Assembly: GCA_039621445.1 (NCBI GenBank)
Contig: CP154957.1
Location: 7,877,114-7,941,113, forward strand
Source: Euglena gracilis
Lineage: Eukaryota; Euglenida; Euglenophyceae; Euglenales
DNA: 64,000 nt
Direction of reading: 5' to 3'
Numbering within the stretch: the first letter of the stretch is position 1; the number at the start of each line of letters is the position of its first letter. Made by a program: the position numbers and the translations under genes. This document shows positions 10,210-21,477 of this stretch, piece by piece. A model generated the notes under the pieces. That model saw only the letters and a program-made list of their open reading frames with translations. It had not been told where the DNA came from and did no database searches.

Positions 10210-10607
10210 TACCATGCCCCCCCCCCCTTACTGTTCCCCCCCCCTTACTGTTCCCATAGGGGGGACGGGAACAGTACAGTGTCATAGCACTTTTTGTAAA
10301 GGATTCTTGGAACACAAGGCAAAAAGAGGAATTTTTTGGCCGGTTTTAGGTGCTTTCCATCCCACCAAAATCCAACCCAATGCCAAAATGGATGTTGTGG
10401 AGCTGCCATTTTCAAGCATGTAAACCAAAAAAGCTTCATTTTGGCATTTTAGGTGGCCTTTTGGGTCTAATTTGGTTGGTTGGTTCATGGCCCATGGGAA
10501 CAGTAAGGGGGGGGGGGGCTCGTCCCCCCCCTTACTGTTCCCCCCCCTTACTGTTCCCATGGACCCAAAAGAGGGCCACGGGACGGGAACAGTAAGGGGG
10601 GGGCATG
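10210..10607. mobile_element. TA-flanked MITE with CCATGCCCCCC...TTACTGTTCCC ends
   Basis: The left end, CCATGCC + C run + TTACTGTTCCC, is mirrored by GGGAACAGTAA + G run + GGCATGG on the right. TA dinucleotides flank both ends (10,208-10,209 and 10,608-10,609). Internal copies of GGGAACAGTAAGGGGGG lie near 10,495-10,560. It has no coding capacity. Tc1/mariner-like targeting is inferred from the TA duplication. Confidence 0.75.
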
Positions 10608-10619
10608 GTATTTTCGGGG

Positions 10620-11900
10620 GGGGGGGTTACCCCCCCAATTGAAAATTTGTTGTACCCCCCCAATTGTAAATGACGGGGAGGGGGTCCCTACTGAATGTTG
10701 CAAATGTCAACGCCCAATGCGGCAAGCTCACCGCAAGCAATGCCCATCGTGTCGCCTGTGGTTCCACTCCGCTTGCGTTCGTCTGACCAGTGAAGGCAAG
10801 TGCCTTTTCTGTGTCTGACCGTCTCCAATGACTGCCATCGGAACCTTCCATCGACATGTTTCTTTCCCTGTGCACGGGGTCAGTGTTGGCTGTTTGGTGA
10901 AGGGACCCCCCCCCATATAAGACCTCCCAAATAACTCCTCCCCCCCCCCCCGACCGGCCGGCTGAAGGCCGACCCTTGTCCGGGACCGACCCCCCCCATA
11001 CCCTGGGATTTTGGCTCCCAGGGGGGGTCTTATATGAGGGGGGGGGGGCATGGTAAGCCCCCCCCCATGAAGAAAATACAATGCAAACAAGTCGGTGGCT
11101 AGTCGGCGGTCATAAAAATGGTCTGTGGCGGGCCCAAATCACCCGGAAATGGTCCGGATGGGTCCAAATAAGTGTCTTACGCCTAAATAAACACCCCCAG
11201 ATGGAAATCTTTGGTCAGTGGGGGGTCGGTGGTCCCTTGATGGGGGTCCGGAGGGGTAAAAAACCAATGATGAAACAGGGATCACATGAAAATCCTTTAG
11301 AAATGCAAGCATTCTGCATACGAGAGGCAGAAAACTCCCCCCTCCACCCCCATCCGAGCCTCAAATAACAAAATCCCTTCTGTGTTGGCAACATACTCGG
11401 GGGCTAAGTCGTTTTTGTGGCTCACTTTGGCATAGGCGGGGGGGGGCTCCGCTCACCCCCCCCCCCCTCAAATAACAGAGCCCCTTCTATGTTAGCAATA
11501 GACTTGGAGGGATAAGACCTTTTTTTGTGCAAATTTTGACTTATATTGAAAATCCAATTAGTCGGCCGACTAGTCGGCCGACCAATTGGGTAGTCGGCCG
11601 TAGTCGGCCAACTACCCACTACCCCCCCCCCCAGGCTACCGTTTGGCACTACATCGTTGGCAGCCTTTTTTTTGGAGGCTGTTTTTTGTTGTTGTTTTTT
11701 GATCTTGACAATGCTTTTAAAAAAGCAAAAAACACCCACAAGGTTTTGCCCGTTTTTTTTGAATGCACATTTTCAACCATTTTTGGCAACTTCTGGGTCA
11801 TTTCTGCCAAAAATTCCTTCCACAAAAAAGTGAAAAAGGTCATACATTGCATTTTTGATGCATTTTTTGGATGTTTATTAACCATTTTTGGCAGTTTTTG
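10620..11900. other. No gene recognised; partial repeat ends
   Basis: An inverted pair of 'ccccatataagacc' blocks lies at about 10,909 and 11,025, and a GGGGCATGGTA end at 11,045-11,055, so at least one further MITE is probably present. A second AGTCGGCCGACT cluster is at 11,555-11,635. The A/T-rich stretch 11,640-11,900 shows nothing I recognise. Confidence 0.45.
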
Positions 11901-13300
11901 AACTTAGTAGGATGCGAGGTTTGGGTGTTTGATAACGAATTTTTTCAATGAAATTTCCCGTTTTTTTTTTTATGTCCAGCGGGACGAGACAACTTTGCGT
12001 GATCTCTGTGGTGTCCGTGAAGAAACACACAACGGTGAACTTGGAAGATCTCATCCCGAAGCCATCTGCCGAAAACAGAGATTGCCAAGCTTGCTCACAG
12101 GTCGATTTTCAATTGATTGCCCTTTGGCCCAAGACTGATCCAGGGGGGTGGCCCTGAATCGGCATTGAAGCCCTGAATGGAGGTTCGGCAGCCCCCCCCC
12201 CCCGGGGGGGTCGGACCAGCAAAATGGGACCCCCCCCCCGTGGTCAGCCGACCCCCTCGGCACGGCATGCCGAACCATACCAATGAATTTTCCTTTGGGA
12301 AATTCCGGCTGTCCGCCACGGTGGACCCCACCCAGGGTTCGATATAAGGACAAGTGGGGGGGGTGGTCCGGACCCCCCCCTGCGGGCCAGGAGGGGGGGG
12401 GGTGGGGGGGACACCCCCCCCCACCTAAACAGGTGCGCGGTCAGGGTGGCCGAAAATTTTTGACCCCCCAAAACGACCAAAAGTGCCATTTTGGGCACTT
12501 TTTGGGCAAAAATGTGCCAAAAATGCAAAAAATTTTCGGCGCGAAGCGCCGGAGGAAAAAAATTACCCTTTTTGGGGGGGGGGTCCCGGGAACCCCCCCC
12601 CCCCCGAGGGTCGGTCCGGACCCCCCTGGCAGGTGGGTTTGGGTCCAGCCATTTCTCTACCGTAATACTGAAAAAACCCAGTGGGGTCCAGCCAAAATTT
12701 CCGTGTTGTGTTTCCGTGCCGGCAATACTTTTCCCCCTGCCCAGCAATCCTCCCCCCACCTCAGAAACTGCAAACGCTTGCCGCCACTGATCCATGATAT
12801 TTTTGCACTCAGCAATTATGCCTCTTATCCCTCTTCAGCCAAGGAGATTTTTGTTTCTGGGGTCACATTGGCACATGTTTTTCACAAAATACAGTCCCAT
12901 ACCGGACAAAAATGAAGTGGAATGCCCTATCCAACCATGGTTTACTTTTCCCCCGACTCTTCGTGCAGCCCGAGTTACGACCATTTTCGGCCAATTTTGC
13001 CCCCCCCCCCACAGGTTTTCCGGACGCCGGTTCTGTGGTCTAGACATTTTCTTTGATTTTGGTTAATTGTCGAGATATTTTGGAAGAACCGATTTTTTGA
13101 CCGCCAAAACGACCCAAAAACACCCCAAAATGGCCGTTCTGGGCTACAAAAGTGCACCAGGACACAGGCCAGGCGTGTCGGCGGCCAAAATGGTGAATGG
13201 AGGGTGATAGAAGGCCTCCATGGGTACATTTCGTTAGACTGACACTTCTGTAAATATTGTACGAGATATTTTTGAAAACTTGCTTCTCTGGCTGAAATCT
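11901..13300. other. No gene recognised; G/C tracts and a GGCGC palindromic block
   Basis: The segment 12,440-12,620 has the 'aaaaattttcggcgcgaagcgcc' style block also seen near 2,340, 4,810, 4,940 and 63,770, which marks a dispersed MITE-like family. I found no convincing gene. Proline-rich open frames around 12.2-12.9 kb are G-tract artefacts. Confidence 0.4.
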
Positions 13301-13306
13301 CACACC

Positions 13307-13440
13307 GGCGAAACTGCAGATCGTTTAAAATGAGGTCAAAAAGAAAACTCAAATATATGTATATATATGTATATATATACACACACACATATATTTGAGT
13401 TTTCTTTTTGACCTCATTTTAAACGAGCTGCAGTTTCGCC
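13307..13440. repeat. Long palindrome, 53-bp arms
   Basis: The arms, starting GGCGAAACTGCAG at 13,307 and ending CTGCAGTTTCGCC at 13,440, match over 53 bp with one mismatch. A short TA/CA microsatellite forms the loop. It has the form of a foldback element. Confidence 0.9.
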
Positions 13441-13530
13441 CGTGGGAGTGCTCAAATAAGGGGGGGGGAGTGGTATATATATACATATATATACACATAC
13501 ATATATATACATATACATACATATATATAC

Positions 13531-13594
<64 letters not shown>

Positions 13595-13634
13595 ATACCA
13601 CTCCCCCCCCCCCTTATTTGAGCACACCCACGGG
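13439..13634. repeat. Two MITE ends facing each other across a TA microsatellite
   Basis: CCCGTGGGAGTGCTCAAATAAGG + G run + AGTGG precedes about 110 bp of TA-rich microsatellite (13,473-13,596). The inverted sequence (CCACT + C run + CTTATTTGAGCAC) follows. The TA core may be an expanded TA target duplication. A matching single end abuts the TA microsatellite at 18,270-18,304. Confidence 0.8.
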
Positions 13635-13689
13635 CCAAAGGACCCCCCAGACCAGGGTGTGACGTAGAGCTGAGCTCTTTGGGAGACCA

Positions 13690-16600
13690 CTCCGGCCCGG
13701 CCCCGGAAAAACACTCATTTTCGGCTCAAAAACAGTTTTTCCGGGTCTGGGAGGGCAAAAAACATCGTTTTGAGCAAAAAAAAAATTCCGAATTTTTTCG
13801 ACTTTTTTGATCCAGTTTTGAGCCCAAATCAATGGGTTGGCGGCCCAAAACGGGGCGCTGGCGGGTCGAAAAACGCTCATGTTCGACTCAAAAACAGGTT
13901 TTACGGGTCCTGGAGGCCAAAAAACATTGTTCTGGGCAAAAAAATTTTTTCGATTTTTTTCGACTTTTTTTCCCCGGTTTTGACCTAAAGTCAATGGGTT
14001 GGCGGCCCGAAAACGGGGCGCTGGCGTCAAAAAACGCTCATTTTTGGCTCGAAAACACTTTTTACGGGTCCGGGAGGTCAAAAAACATGGTTTTGGGCAA
14101 AAAAAATTTTTCGATTTTTTTCGACTTTTTGACCCAAAAATGGCTAAGTACACCGGCCACGGGGGGGGCGGGCTCCAGACAGGGGGGGCAGGGGGGTCCG
14201 GGTCGGAAAATTTTTTTTGCCCAAAAACACCTTTTTTGATGTTCTGAAGTGAAAAAAAGTGTTTTTGAGCGAAAATTTTTTTTTCAAAGTCCCGACCTGC
14301 CACCCGACCCCCCGTCGCCCAGACGCCCTCGAACCCCCTGCATGGGCCCCCGAATACCCAAAACTGGCCGAAAATCGCACAACCAGACCCCGGGAACCCC
14401 CAAAAACGGTCAAAACCAGGTTTTGAATAGTGCTGAGCTCTTGATAAGCGCGCACCCACCCCGTCATTGACCCCTCCATACATACCGGCACACCCCAGGG
14501 AGCTCTGTTGACTGAAATCCATGTGTTTTGTGCCAGAAACAAGGCGCTGGGGGGTCGAAAAACGCTCGTTTTTCGGCTCAAAAACAGTTTCTCTGGGTCC
14601 GGGAGGCCCAAAGACATCGTTTCGGGCAAAAAAAATTTTTTCGATTTTTTTCGATTTTTTTGATCCGGTTTTGACCCAAGTCAATGGGTCGGCGGGCCAA
14701 AACGGGGCGCCAGCCGGACGAAAAACGCTCGTTTTCGGCTCAAAAACAGTTTTTCCGGGTCCGGGAGGCCAAAAAAACATCGTTTCGGGCAAAAAAAATT
14801 ATCGATTTTTTTCGACTTTTTTGACCCGGTTTTGACCCAAAGTCAATGGGTCGGCGGCCCAAAACGGGACGCTGGCGGGTCGAAAAACGCTCGTTTTCGG
14901 CTCAAAAACAGTTTTTCCGGGTCCGGGAGGCCAAAAAACATCGTTTCGGGCAAAAAAATTTTTTTCGATTTTTTTCGACTTTTTTGACCCGGTTTTGACC
15001 CAAAATCAATGGGTCGGCGGCCCAAAACGGGGCGCCGGCGGGTCGAAAAACGCTCGTTTTCGGCTCAAAAACATTTTTTCCGGGTCCGGGAGGCCAAAAA
15101 ACATCGTTTCGGGCAAAAAATTTTTTTTCGATTTTTTTCGACTTTTTTGACCCGGTTTTGACCCAAAGTCAATGGGTCGGCGGCCCAAAACGGGGCGCTG
15201 GCGGGTCGAAAAAACGCTCGTTTTCGGCTCAAAAACAGTTTTTCCGGGTCCGGGAGGCCAAAAAAAAAACATCGTTTCGGGCAAAAAAATTTTTTCGATT
15301 TTTTTCGACTTTTTGACCCGGTTTTGACCCAAAGTCAATGGGTCGGCGGCCCAAAACGGGGCGCCGGCGGGTCGAAAAACGCTCGTTTTCGGCTCAAAAA
15401 CAGTTTTTCCGGGTCCGGGAGGCCAAAAAACATCGTTTCGGGCAAAAAAAATTTTTTCGATTTTTTTCGACTTTTTTGACCCGGTTTTGACCCAAAGTCA
15501 ATGGGTCGGCGGCCCAAAACGGGGCGCTGGCGGGTCGAAAAACGCTCGTTTTCGGCTCAAAAACAGTTTTTCCGGGTCCGGGAGGCCAAAAAACATCGTT
15601 TTGGGCAAAAAAAATTTTTTCGATTTTTTTCGACTTTTTTGACCCGGTTTTGGCCCGAAATCAATGGGTCGGCGGCCCAAAACGGGGCGCTGGCGGGTCG
15701 AAAAACGCTCATTTTCGGCTCAAAAACAGTTTTTCCGGGTCCGGGAGGCCAAAAAACATCGTTTCGGGCAAAAAAAATTTTTTCGATTTTTTTCGACTTT
15801 TTTGACCCGGTTTTGACCCAAAGTCAATGGGTCGGCGGCCCAAAACGGGGCGCTGGCGGGTCGAAAAACGCTCGTTTTCGGCTCAAAAACAGTTTTTCCG
15901 GGTCCGGGAGGCCAAAAAACATCGTTTCGGGCAAAAAAATTTTTTTCGATTTTTTTCGACTTTTTTGACCCGGTTTTGACCCAAAGTCAATGGGTCGGCG
16001 GCCCAAAACGGGGCGCTGGCGGGTCGAAAAACGCTCATTTTCGGCACAAAAACAGTTTTTCCGGGTCCGGATGGCCAAAAAACATCGTTTCGGGCAAAAA
16101 AAATTTTTTCGATTTTTTTCGACTTTTTTGACCCGGTTTTGACCCAAAGTCAATGGTTGGCCGGCCCAAACCGGGCGCTGGCGGGTCGAAAAACGCTCGT
16201 TTTCGGCTCAAAAACAGTTTTTCCGGGTCCGGGAGGCCAAAAACATCGTTTTGGGCAAAAAAAATTTTTCGATTTTTTTCGACTTTTTTGACCCGGTTTT
16301 GACCCAAAGTCAATGGGTCGGCGGCCCAAAACGGGGCGCTGGCGGGTCGAAAAACGCTCATTTTCGGCTCAAAAACAGTTTTTTCGGGTCCGGGAGGCGA
16401 GAAAACATCGTTTGGTGCAAAAAAAATTTTTTCGATTTTTTTCGACTTTTTTGACCCGGTTTTGACCCAAGTCAATGGGTCGGCGGCCCAAAACGGGGCG
16501 CTGGCGGAAAAAAAAAAACGCTCATTTTCGGCTCGAAAACAGTTTTCCGGGTCCGGGAGGCCAAAGAACATCGTTTTGGGCAAAAAAATTTTTTTCGATT

Positions 16601-16795
16601 TTTTTTCGACTTTTTTGACCCGGTTTTGGCCCGAAGTCAATGCGTCGGCGGCCCAAAACGGGGCGCTGGCGGGTCGAAAAACGCTCATTTTCGGCTCGAA
16701 AACAGTTTTTCCGGGTCCGGGAGGCCAAAAAACATCGTTTTGGGCAAAAAAAATTTTTCGATTTTTTTGGACTTTTTTGGCCAAAAATGGCTAAG
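13690..16795. repeat. Satellite array, unit about 163 bp, roughly 16-18 copies
   Basis: Each unit contains 'gtcaatgggtcggcggccc', 'aaacggggcgctggcgggtc', 'gggtccgggaggccaaaaa' and a poly-A/poly-T block (aaaaatttttttcga). Units are 162-165 bp, and those from about 14,640 to 16,780 are the most alike. The stretch 14,140-14,520 is divergent or unrelated. Long open frames on both strands (up to 392 aa) arise only because the repeat lacks stops in some frames. Degenerate relatives lie at 48,840-49,080, 49,190-49,430 and 50,470-50,720. Confidence 0.95.
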
Positions 16796-17960
16796 TCGAA
16801 CAGTGGAAAAAGTGTACAAAATGGCCTAAATTGGCCGAAAAACGGCCGTATCTCGGGCTGGGCGGTGAGTTAAAGGGAAACCAAAATCCCAGTAGATACA
16901 GCGTTCCAAGGGCTTCAATTTAGGTCTGTGGACATTTCTTTTGATTTTGCATCATTTTCGAGAAATTTTGAAAACATCGATTTTTTGACCCCCCACCCCC
17001 GAAAACGGCTAAGTCGAACAGAGGGAAAAGTGTACAAAACGGCCATCCGGGCCGAAAACGGCCGTATCTCGGGCTAGGCGGGGAGTTGCGGGGAAATCAA
17101 AATACCGGTGGATGGGGCGTTCCAAGGGCTTCAAATCAGGTCTCCGGACATTTCCCTTGATTTGGCTTCATTTTGGAGATATTTGGAAAATTGACATTTT
17201 TTTGGCCGAAATGGCAGAGTCCAAAGAGGGGGGGGGGGCCGATCCTACCCAGTTTGGACCCCTTCGCGCGTGAATAACTCGGGCCTGGCGGGGAGTTGGG
17301 GGTCAACCCCGGGTGATTCGGAAACTAGGAATCCAGTCGCTCGTGACTGAAAAAAAATTTTTCGGGAACGGGGCCGGGATCATGGTGATAATCCGCCGGT
17401 TCCCGAGGTGGCCCCGAGGGGGGGGGAGGGGGGGGGGTTCGGGGGGGGGTTTCCCCCAGGGGTAAGCTTCGCTCTTACCCATAAAGGGATAAGAGCTCAG
17501 CGACCCCCCCCTAAACCTGATGATTGACCCCCTGGTTTGGGTTCCAACTCCTCGTCTAGCCCGAGATACGGGCAAATTACGGTTTCGGGCCCCGTATAGG
17601 CCCGAAATGGCCCAAACTGGCCAAACTGGCCCAAAACCCCAAAACGGCCGTATCTCGGGCTAGGCGGGGAGTTGGCCCAAACCGCGCATACCGGTGGACA
17701 GGGCGTCCCAAAGTGGAGGAATGACGTCCTCTTCACTTTTTCTCAACTCCCCAGCGTTTTTGAGATATTTTGAAACTTTCGATTTTTTGACCCCAAAATG
17801 ACCCTGAAATTTCCCCGGAAAAAAAAAACGGTAGACAACTTTTTTGCTCGGGCCATATCTCCAGACTGGCGGGGAGTTAGGGCTATTATAAGGGTGCGTT
17901 AGAAACCTGGGATCATCTCCTAACCTATAGACTATTAACTTTTCGGGTCCGGAAATCCAA
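16796..17960. repeat. Second, degenerate satellite with 'tatctcgggctaggcgggg' units
   Basis: Blocks reading CGTATCTCGGGCTAGGCGGG followed by 'gagttg', a 'ccggtggatggggcgttcc' segment and 'gagatattttg' recur at about 16,850, 17,065, 17,265, 17,650 and 17,865. Spacing is roughly 190-220 bp with variable spacers. Dispersed relatives lie at 1,041-1,260 and 48,640-48,840 (inverted). Confidence 0.75.
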
Positions 17961-18272
17961 TCACATCGATAATCCTATGGTGACTGGACCTACCCAGGGG
18001 GGGCGGGGGGGGGGGGGGCGCGGGGGCGGGGGGGGGGGGGGGCGGGGGGGGTCCGACCCCCTGTCGCTGGGGTGGTAAGCTTCGCTCTTACTCTAAAGAG
18101 ATAAGAGCTCAGCGATGCTCAAATAAGGGGGGGGTCAAATAAGGGGGGGTCAAAAATTCCTTTAGAAAGAGGGCAAAAAAAATTTTCGGCGCCTTCGGCG
18201 CCTAAAAAATTTCTTCCCCGGGCCCAAATGCTCAATTAAGGGGGGGGGGGGTCAAATAAGAGGGGGGGGAGT

Positions 18273-18308
<36 letters not shown>

Positions 18309-18360
18309 TCGGGGGAATTTTATCCGGTTAAATTCCTCGACTGTCGGGTGGTCCACGGAA
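17961..18360. repeat. G-tract, CTCAAATAAGG repeat and TA microsatellite
   Basis: A very long G/C tract (17,998-18,055) leads into the TAAGCTTCGCTCTTA block (18,074-18,116) and the CTCAAATAAGG family (18,114-18,265). That family ends GGGAGTGG directly at a (TA)n run (18,270-18,304). A 12-bp inverted repeat (CTCGGGGGAATT) spans 18,307-18,373. Confidence 0.7.
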
Positions 18361-21300
18361 TTAATTCCCCCGAGTATTACTTACCTGAAATAGCGAAAGT
18401 ATACGCGTTCTTTTATCTTCCCCCCCACATTTTCCGAAATGTGGCATTTCGGTGGTGGGACGAACCGAATCCACCGACCAGTGGCGCAGCCTACTGGATT
18501 TGAAGTGTTCCGGGGGGAAGGCTAGTGTACAGATGGGGAAGCCCCATGGAAAGTCAGGGTGTACATGTATATAGAAGGGAAGGGCGGTGATCAAAGCAGA
18601 GAGTCGCAGGGGAAAGGTGACAAACGAGCGGCGCTGTGTGAGCAGTCGGTCCCCTGTTCGGGGAGGGGGGGTGGAGGGAAGGATGTGCAGAGAGAAGAGC
18701 GGTGTAGTGGTGAACGGGGGTAGAGAACTCAACGCCTGGCCGAAGCCATGTCCATTACCACTGGACGGAGCGTGAGGGGAGCCAGGGTGTATGGAAAACC
18801 AGTGGCGGAGGGTCACCGGCTGGTCACTTACTGACGACGTGCTCAGAAGGCAGCAACGGTGTGACCCAGCTCCTTGGTTATGAGGAGGGCACCCAGTTGG
18901 GCGGCCACCCCGGAAAACAGGGCCAATGACAGACCCTGTTGCAGTTCAGCCAGGAAGACATTCCTGGCGCCACCGGAGGCAGTGGCGCCAAGGCGTTGCC
19001 GTAATTCTTCCCATACGCGTTGGCTGTCTCCCCCGAAGGAACCCCATACACTAAGGATCATGGGGGAGAATCGCGCACCTCGGGTTTGGCAGCGGCCTCC
19101 GTATTTGGTGGTCTTCTTAAGGGCTCTGCTGCGTAGTAATTCCCACGAGGCGGGGAGGCTCCAACTGGCACTGGGCGGGGAGGGGTGGTTGATGCCCACA
19201 TCGATGGCCCAGGACGAGCGCGGGACCAGTGGGGAAGGAAGATGTCTGCATCCCGCTTTTGATCGGCGGCCACCGAGATCTCTAATGCATGCGGAATACC
19301 CCGTGCCTGTAGCTGGGATGCCAGGAAGTGCTGCAGTCGGTGGTGACGCTCCCACAATTTGTTCTTGTGGCAGCACAGAGCGTGGTCCCCAAAAGGATCA
19401 ACGACCTGTCCACAGCCGAGGGGGCAGGGGGAACCGGCCAGGCTGAGGGGGATGGTGGGCAGCCCCAGGTGTCGATGGCAAACCCTGCTGCCTTGGATGG
19501 GCGGGCCCCGATCCAGCTTGAGCAGATAGAATTACTTTGATGCTCAAAGCGGACCCGGTCCCGATCATTGAGGGCCGACAGGAATGCCGGGCGTGCGGCC
19601 TGGCGCAGCTGTTCACTCCACCATGCCTGGTCATGGTGGGAAGTGTCCTCAGCCTCAGGCTCAGGGCTTAAGGCGCTTCCCCCGATCCATTTCCGTACTG
19701 GTTCAAAGGCATCACCCAGCCGGGTATGTAGACCGGACAGAAGCTCCTACAATTCATCAATCGGGGCCCGTGAGATGTTGCCCAGACCCAGGGAGGTTGG
19801 TGCACAGGCAATCCAGGACAGCAGGGCACTCAGACGGGCAGGTAGCACACTGTCGACTGATAACCGGATGCCGAACCCGCCCTAGCGCAGGGGGAGGGAA
19901 GCTTGGGCCCATTGTGTGTCCGATACCGAGCAATCCAGGATCTAGCTGTCCGCGCGGGACAAGAGGTCAGTGAACGGCACACGGTGTGCACTGCGAAGCA
20001 GTGAGCTGAACTTGCACGCGTCGAAGCAGAAGCGAAGCAAGGACAGCTGCACCTGGGGGTCGCGTACAGAGCCCAGCAAGGTGCAAGCCTGTTCGTTCTT
20101 GGAGATGCAGCTGTCTAACTGCTGCCGAACAAAAGCGCGGGAAGCCGGGTGGTGAACTGGGACACCCAGGACCGAGACGCCGGAATCTGGTGTATACGGG
20201 ATGATGGATGCCCGCCGCAGTACAGAGTCCTCGGGGAGGGAAGGTATGTGGCGTGACCCGGGACCCCATACTGTGGTCTTCGCGAAGTTCAAAGAGCAAC
20301 CCAGCTGGCCTAGGCCGTGGTGCTGTCCGGCCAGGGCACGATCTGCCGTGGCGACGTCCGACAGGATGGACCCGTCGTCCAGATACCAGAAGGAATTCCC
20401 CCGTCCCAGGGTGGCCAAGAGCGTATCATGAATGGCCATGGCAAATAGGAGGGGAACTAGAGGGGCACCCTGTTGCCCTCCTTCTGTGCTCCATATCTCA
20501 CTATCCCCAACAAACAGTCGGGTTGGTTGTAGTGAGAGGCGGCACCCGTGTAAAAGGTGCGGTGCTCGCCGTCGGACTGCGTCCAAGATATCCGCCCGTC
20601 GCACAGAATTGAACGCGTTGCGGATGTCAACCTGCAACAGGACCCAATCCGGGTTGTCTCCCCGCTCGAGAATGAGGTGCTGGAGGGAGATGCCAATCTG
20701 CTCACATGCGTTTCTGCCGCCGAAGGCGGACTGCAGTGGCCGCACGTTCACGCCGGCCTGTACAGTCTCAGGCAGCGCCAGTAGGCATTTCTCTACCACC
20801 CGGCGGATGGTCTCCCCAACGGCGACTGGGCGGACCCCGTCATCCTTCTTCCGAAGGGGGAAGAGGTTGGCCGAGCACAGCCATTCTGCGGCCACAGGGT
20901 GTATGGACCCTTGCACGCAGTGCTGCACCAGGTTGTCAAGGGCCTGGAGGAGTTGGAGCGGGCTCCCACTGTCGCCGTCGCGTACTAACTCGGCGAGATG
21001 TGCTGGCCGCAAACCTGAAGGACCAGGGGCACTGCCTGGTGGGAACCCCAGTACGACCTTCCGAAGCGAGGACAAGCGGTCCTCGGGAGGAGAATTGCCG
21101 TAACAGTCGCAATGTGTGGAGGCCAGCTGCCGTTCCGTGTCGCCCCACGGGAATCCTGCTCCCTGTGGGTGGAGGGCCCTCAGGGCAGACAGGACGTCTT
21201 CAGAGCGGGGGTCATGTATCCCCTTGCTGAGAAGGCGCTTGGCTGCCATGGAGAAGGCGCCCTCCGTAACCAGCGAGCGCAGGGACCGGAGGCATAGGTG
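18361..21300 (-). pseudogene. Non-LTR retrotransposon copy A: RT-CCHC-endonuclease, 5'-truncated
   Basis: The minus strand encodes a reverse transcriptase. The finger motif SAPGPSGLRP lies near 20,990-21,040, VDIRNAF near 20,610-20,640 and the catalytic FWYLDDG at about 20,373-20,395. The frame stops at 19,942, where a short deletion relative to copy B creates a TAG. Downstream minus-strand sequence continues the same protein in other frames through the CCHC knuckle and the PD-(D/E)XK nuclease, ending at 18,843. The 3' UTR (18,842 to about 18,430) matches the 3' UTR of copy B. The known role of the family is target-primed reverse transcription. The protein is nearly identical to copy B, so the two are recent relatives, but this copy is broken by the stop and at least one frameshift. 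Confidence 0.9.
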
Positions 21301-21477
21301 TAGAAGTGGGGGGTCGGGGGGGCGGCGCCCCCCCCCCGAGATTTTGGAAAGAAAGAATTTTTTTTGAAAAGTGTGTGATTTTCTCACCACATTCTTTGTG
21401 CCTTTTCAATTTATTAATTTATTACATTAAAAGCTCAACTTTCATTAAACCTTTTGGTGTTATTGTTGTTGGAGGTC

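Noticed and set aside
13614-16784. Long open frames (392, 249, 155 aa) across the 13.7-16.8 kb region
   Set aside because: They are frames through the 163-bp satellite. They change frame between units because the unit length is not a multiple of three, and they match nothing except themselves.
19328-21367. Plus-strand ORFs of 100-220 aa opposite copy A (and minus-strand ones opposite copy B)
   Set aside because: They are antisense shadows of the reverse-transcriptase and endonuclease coding strand in G/C-rich sequence.
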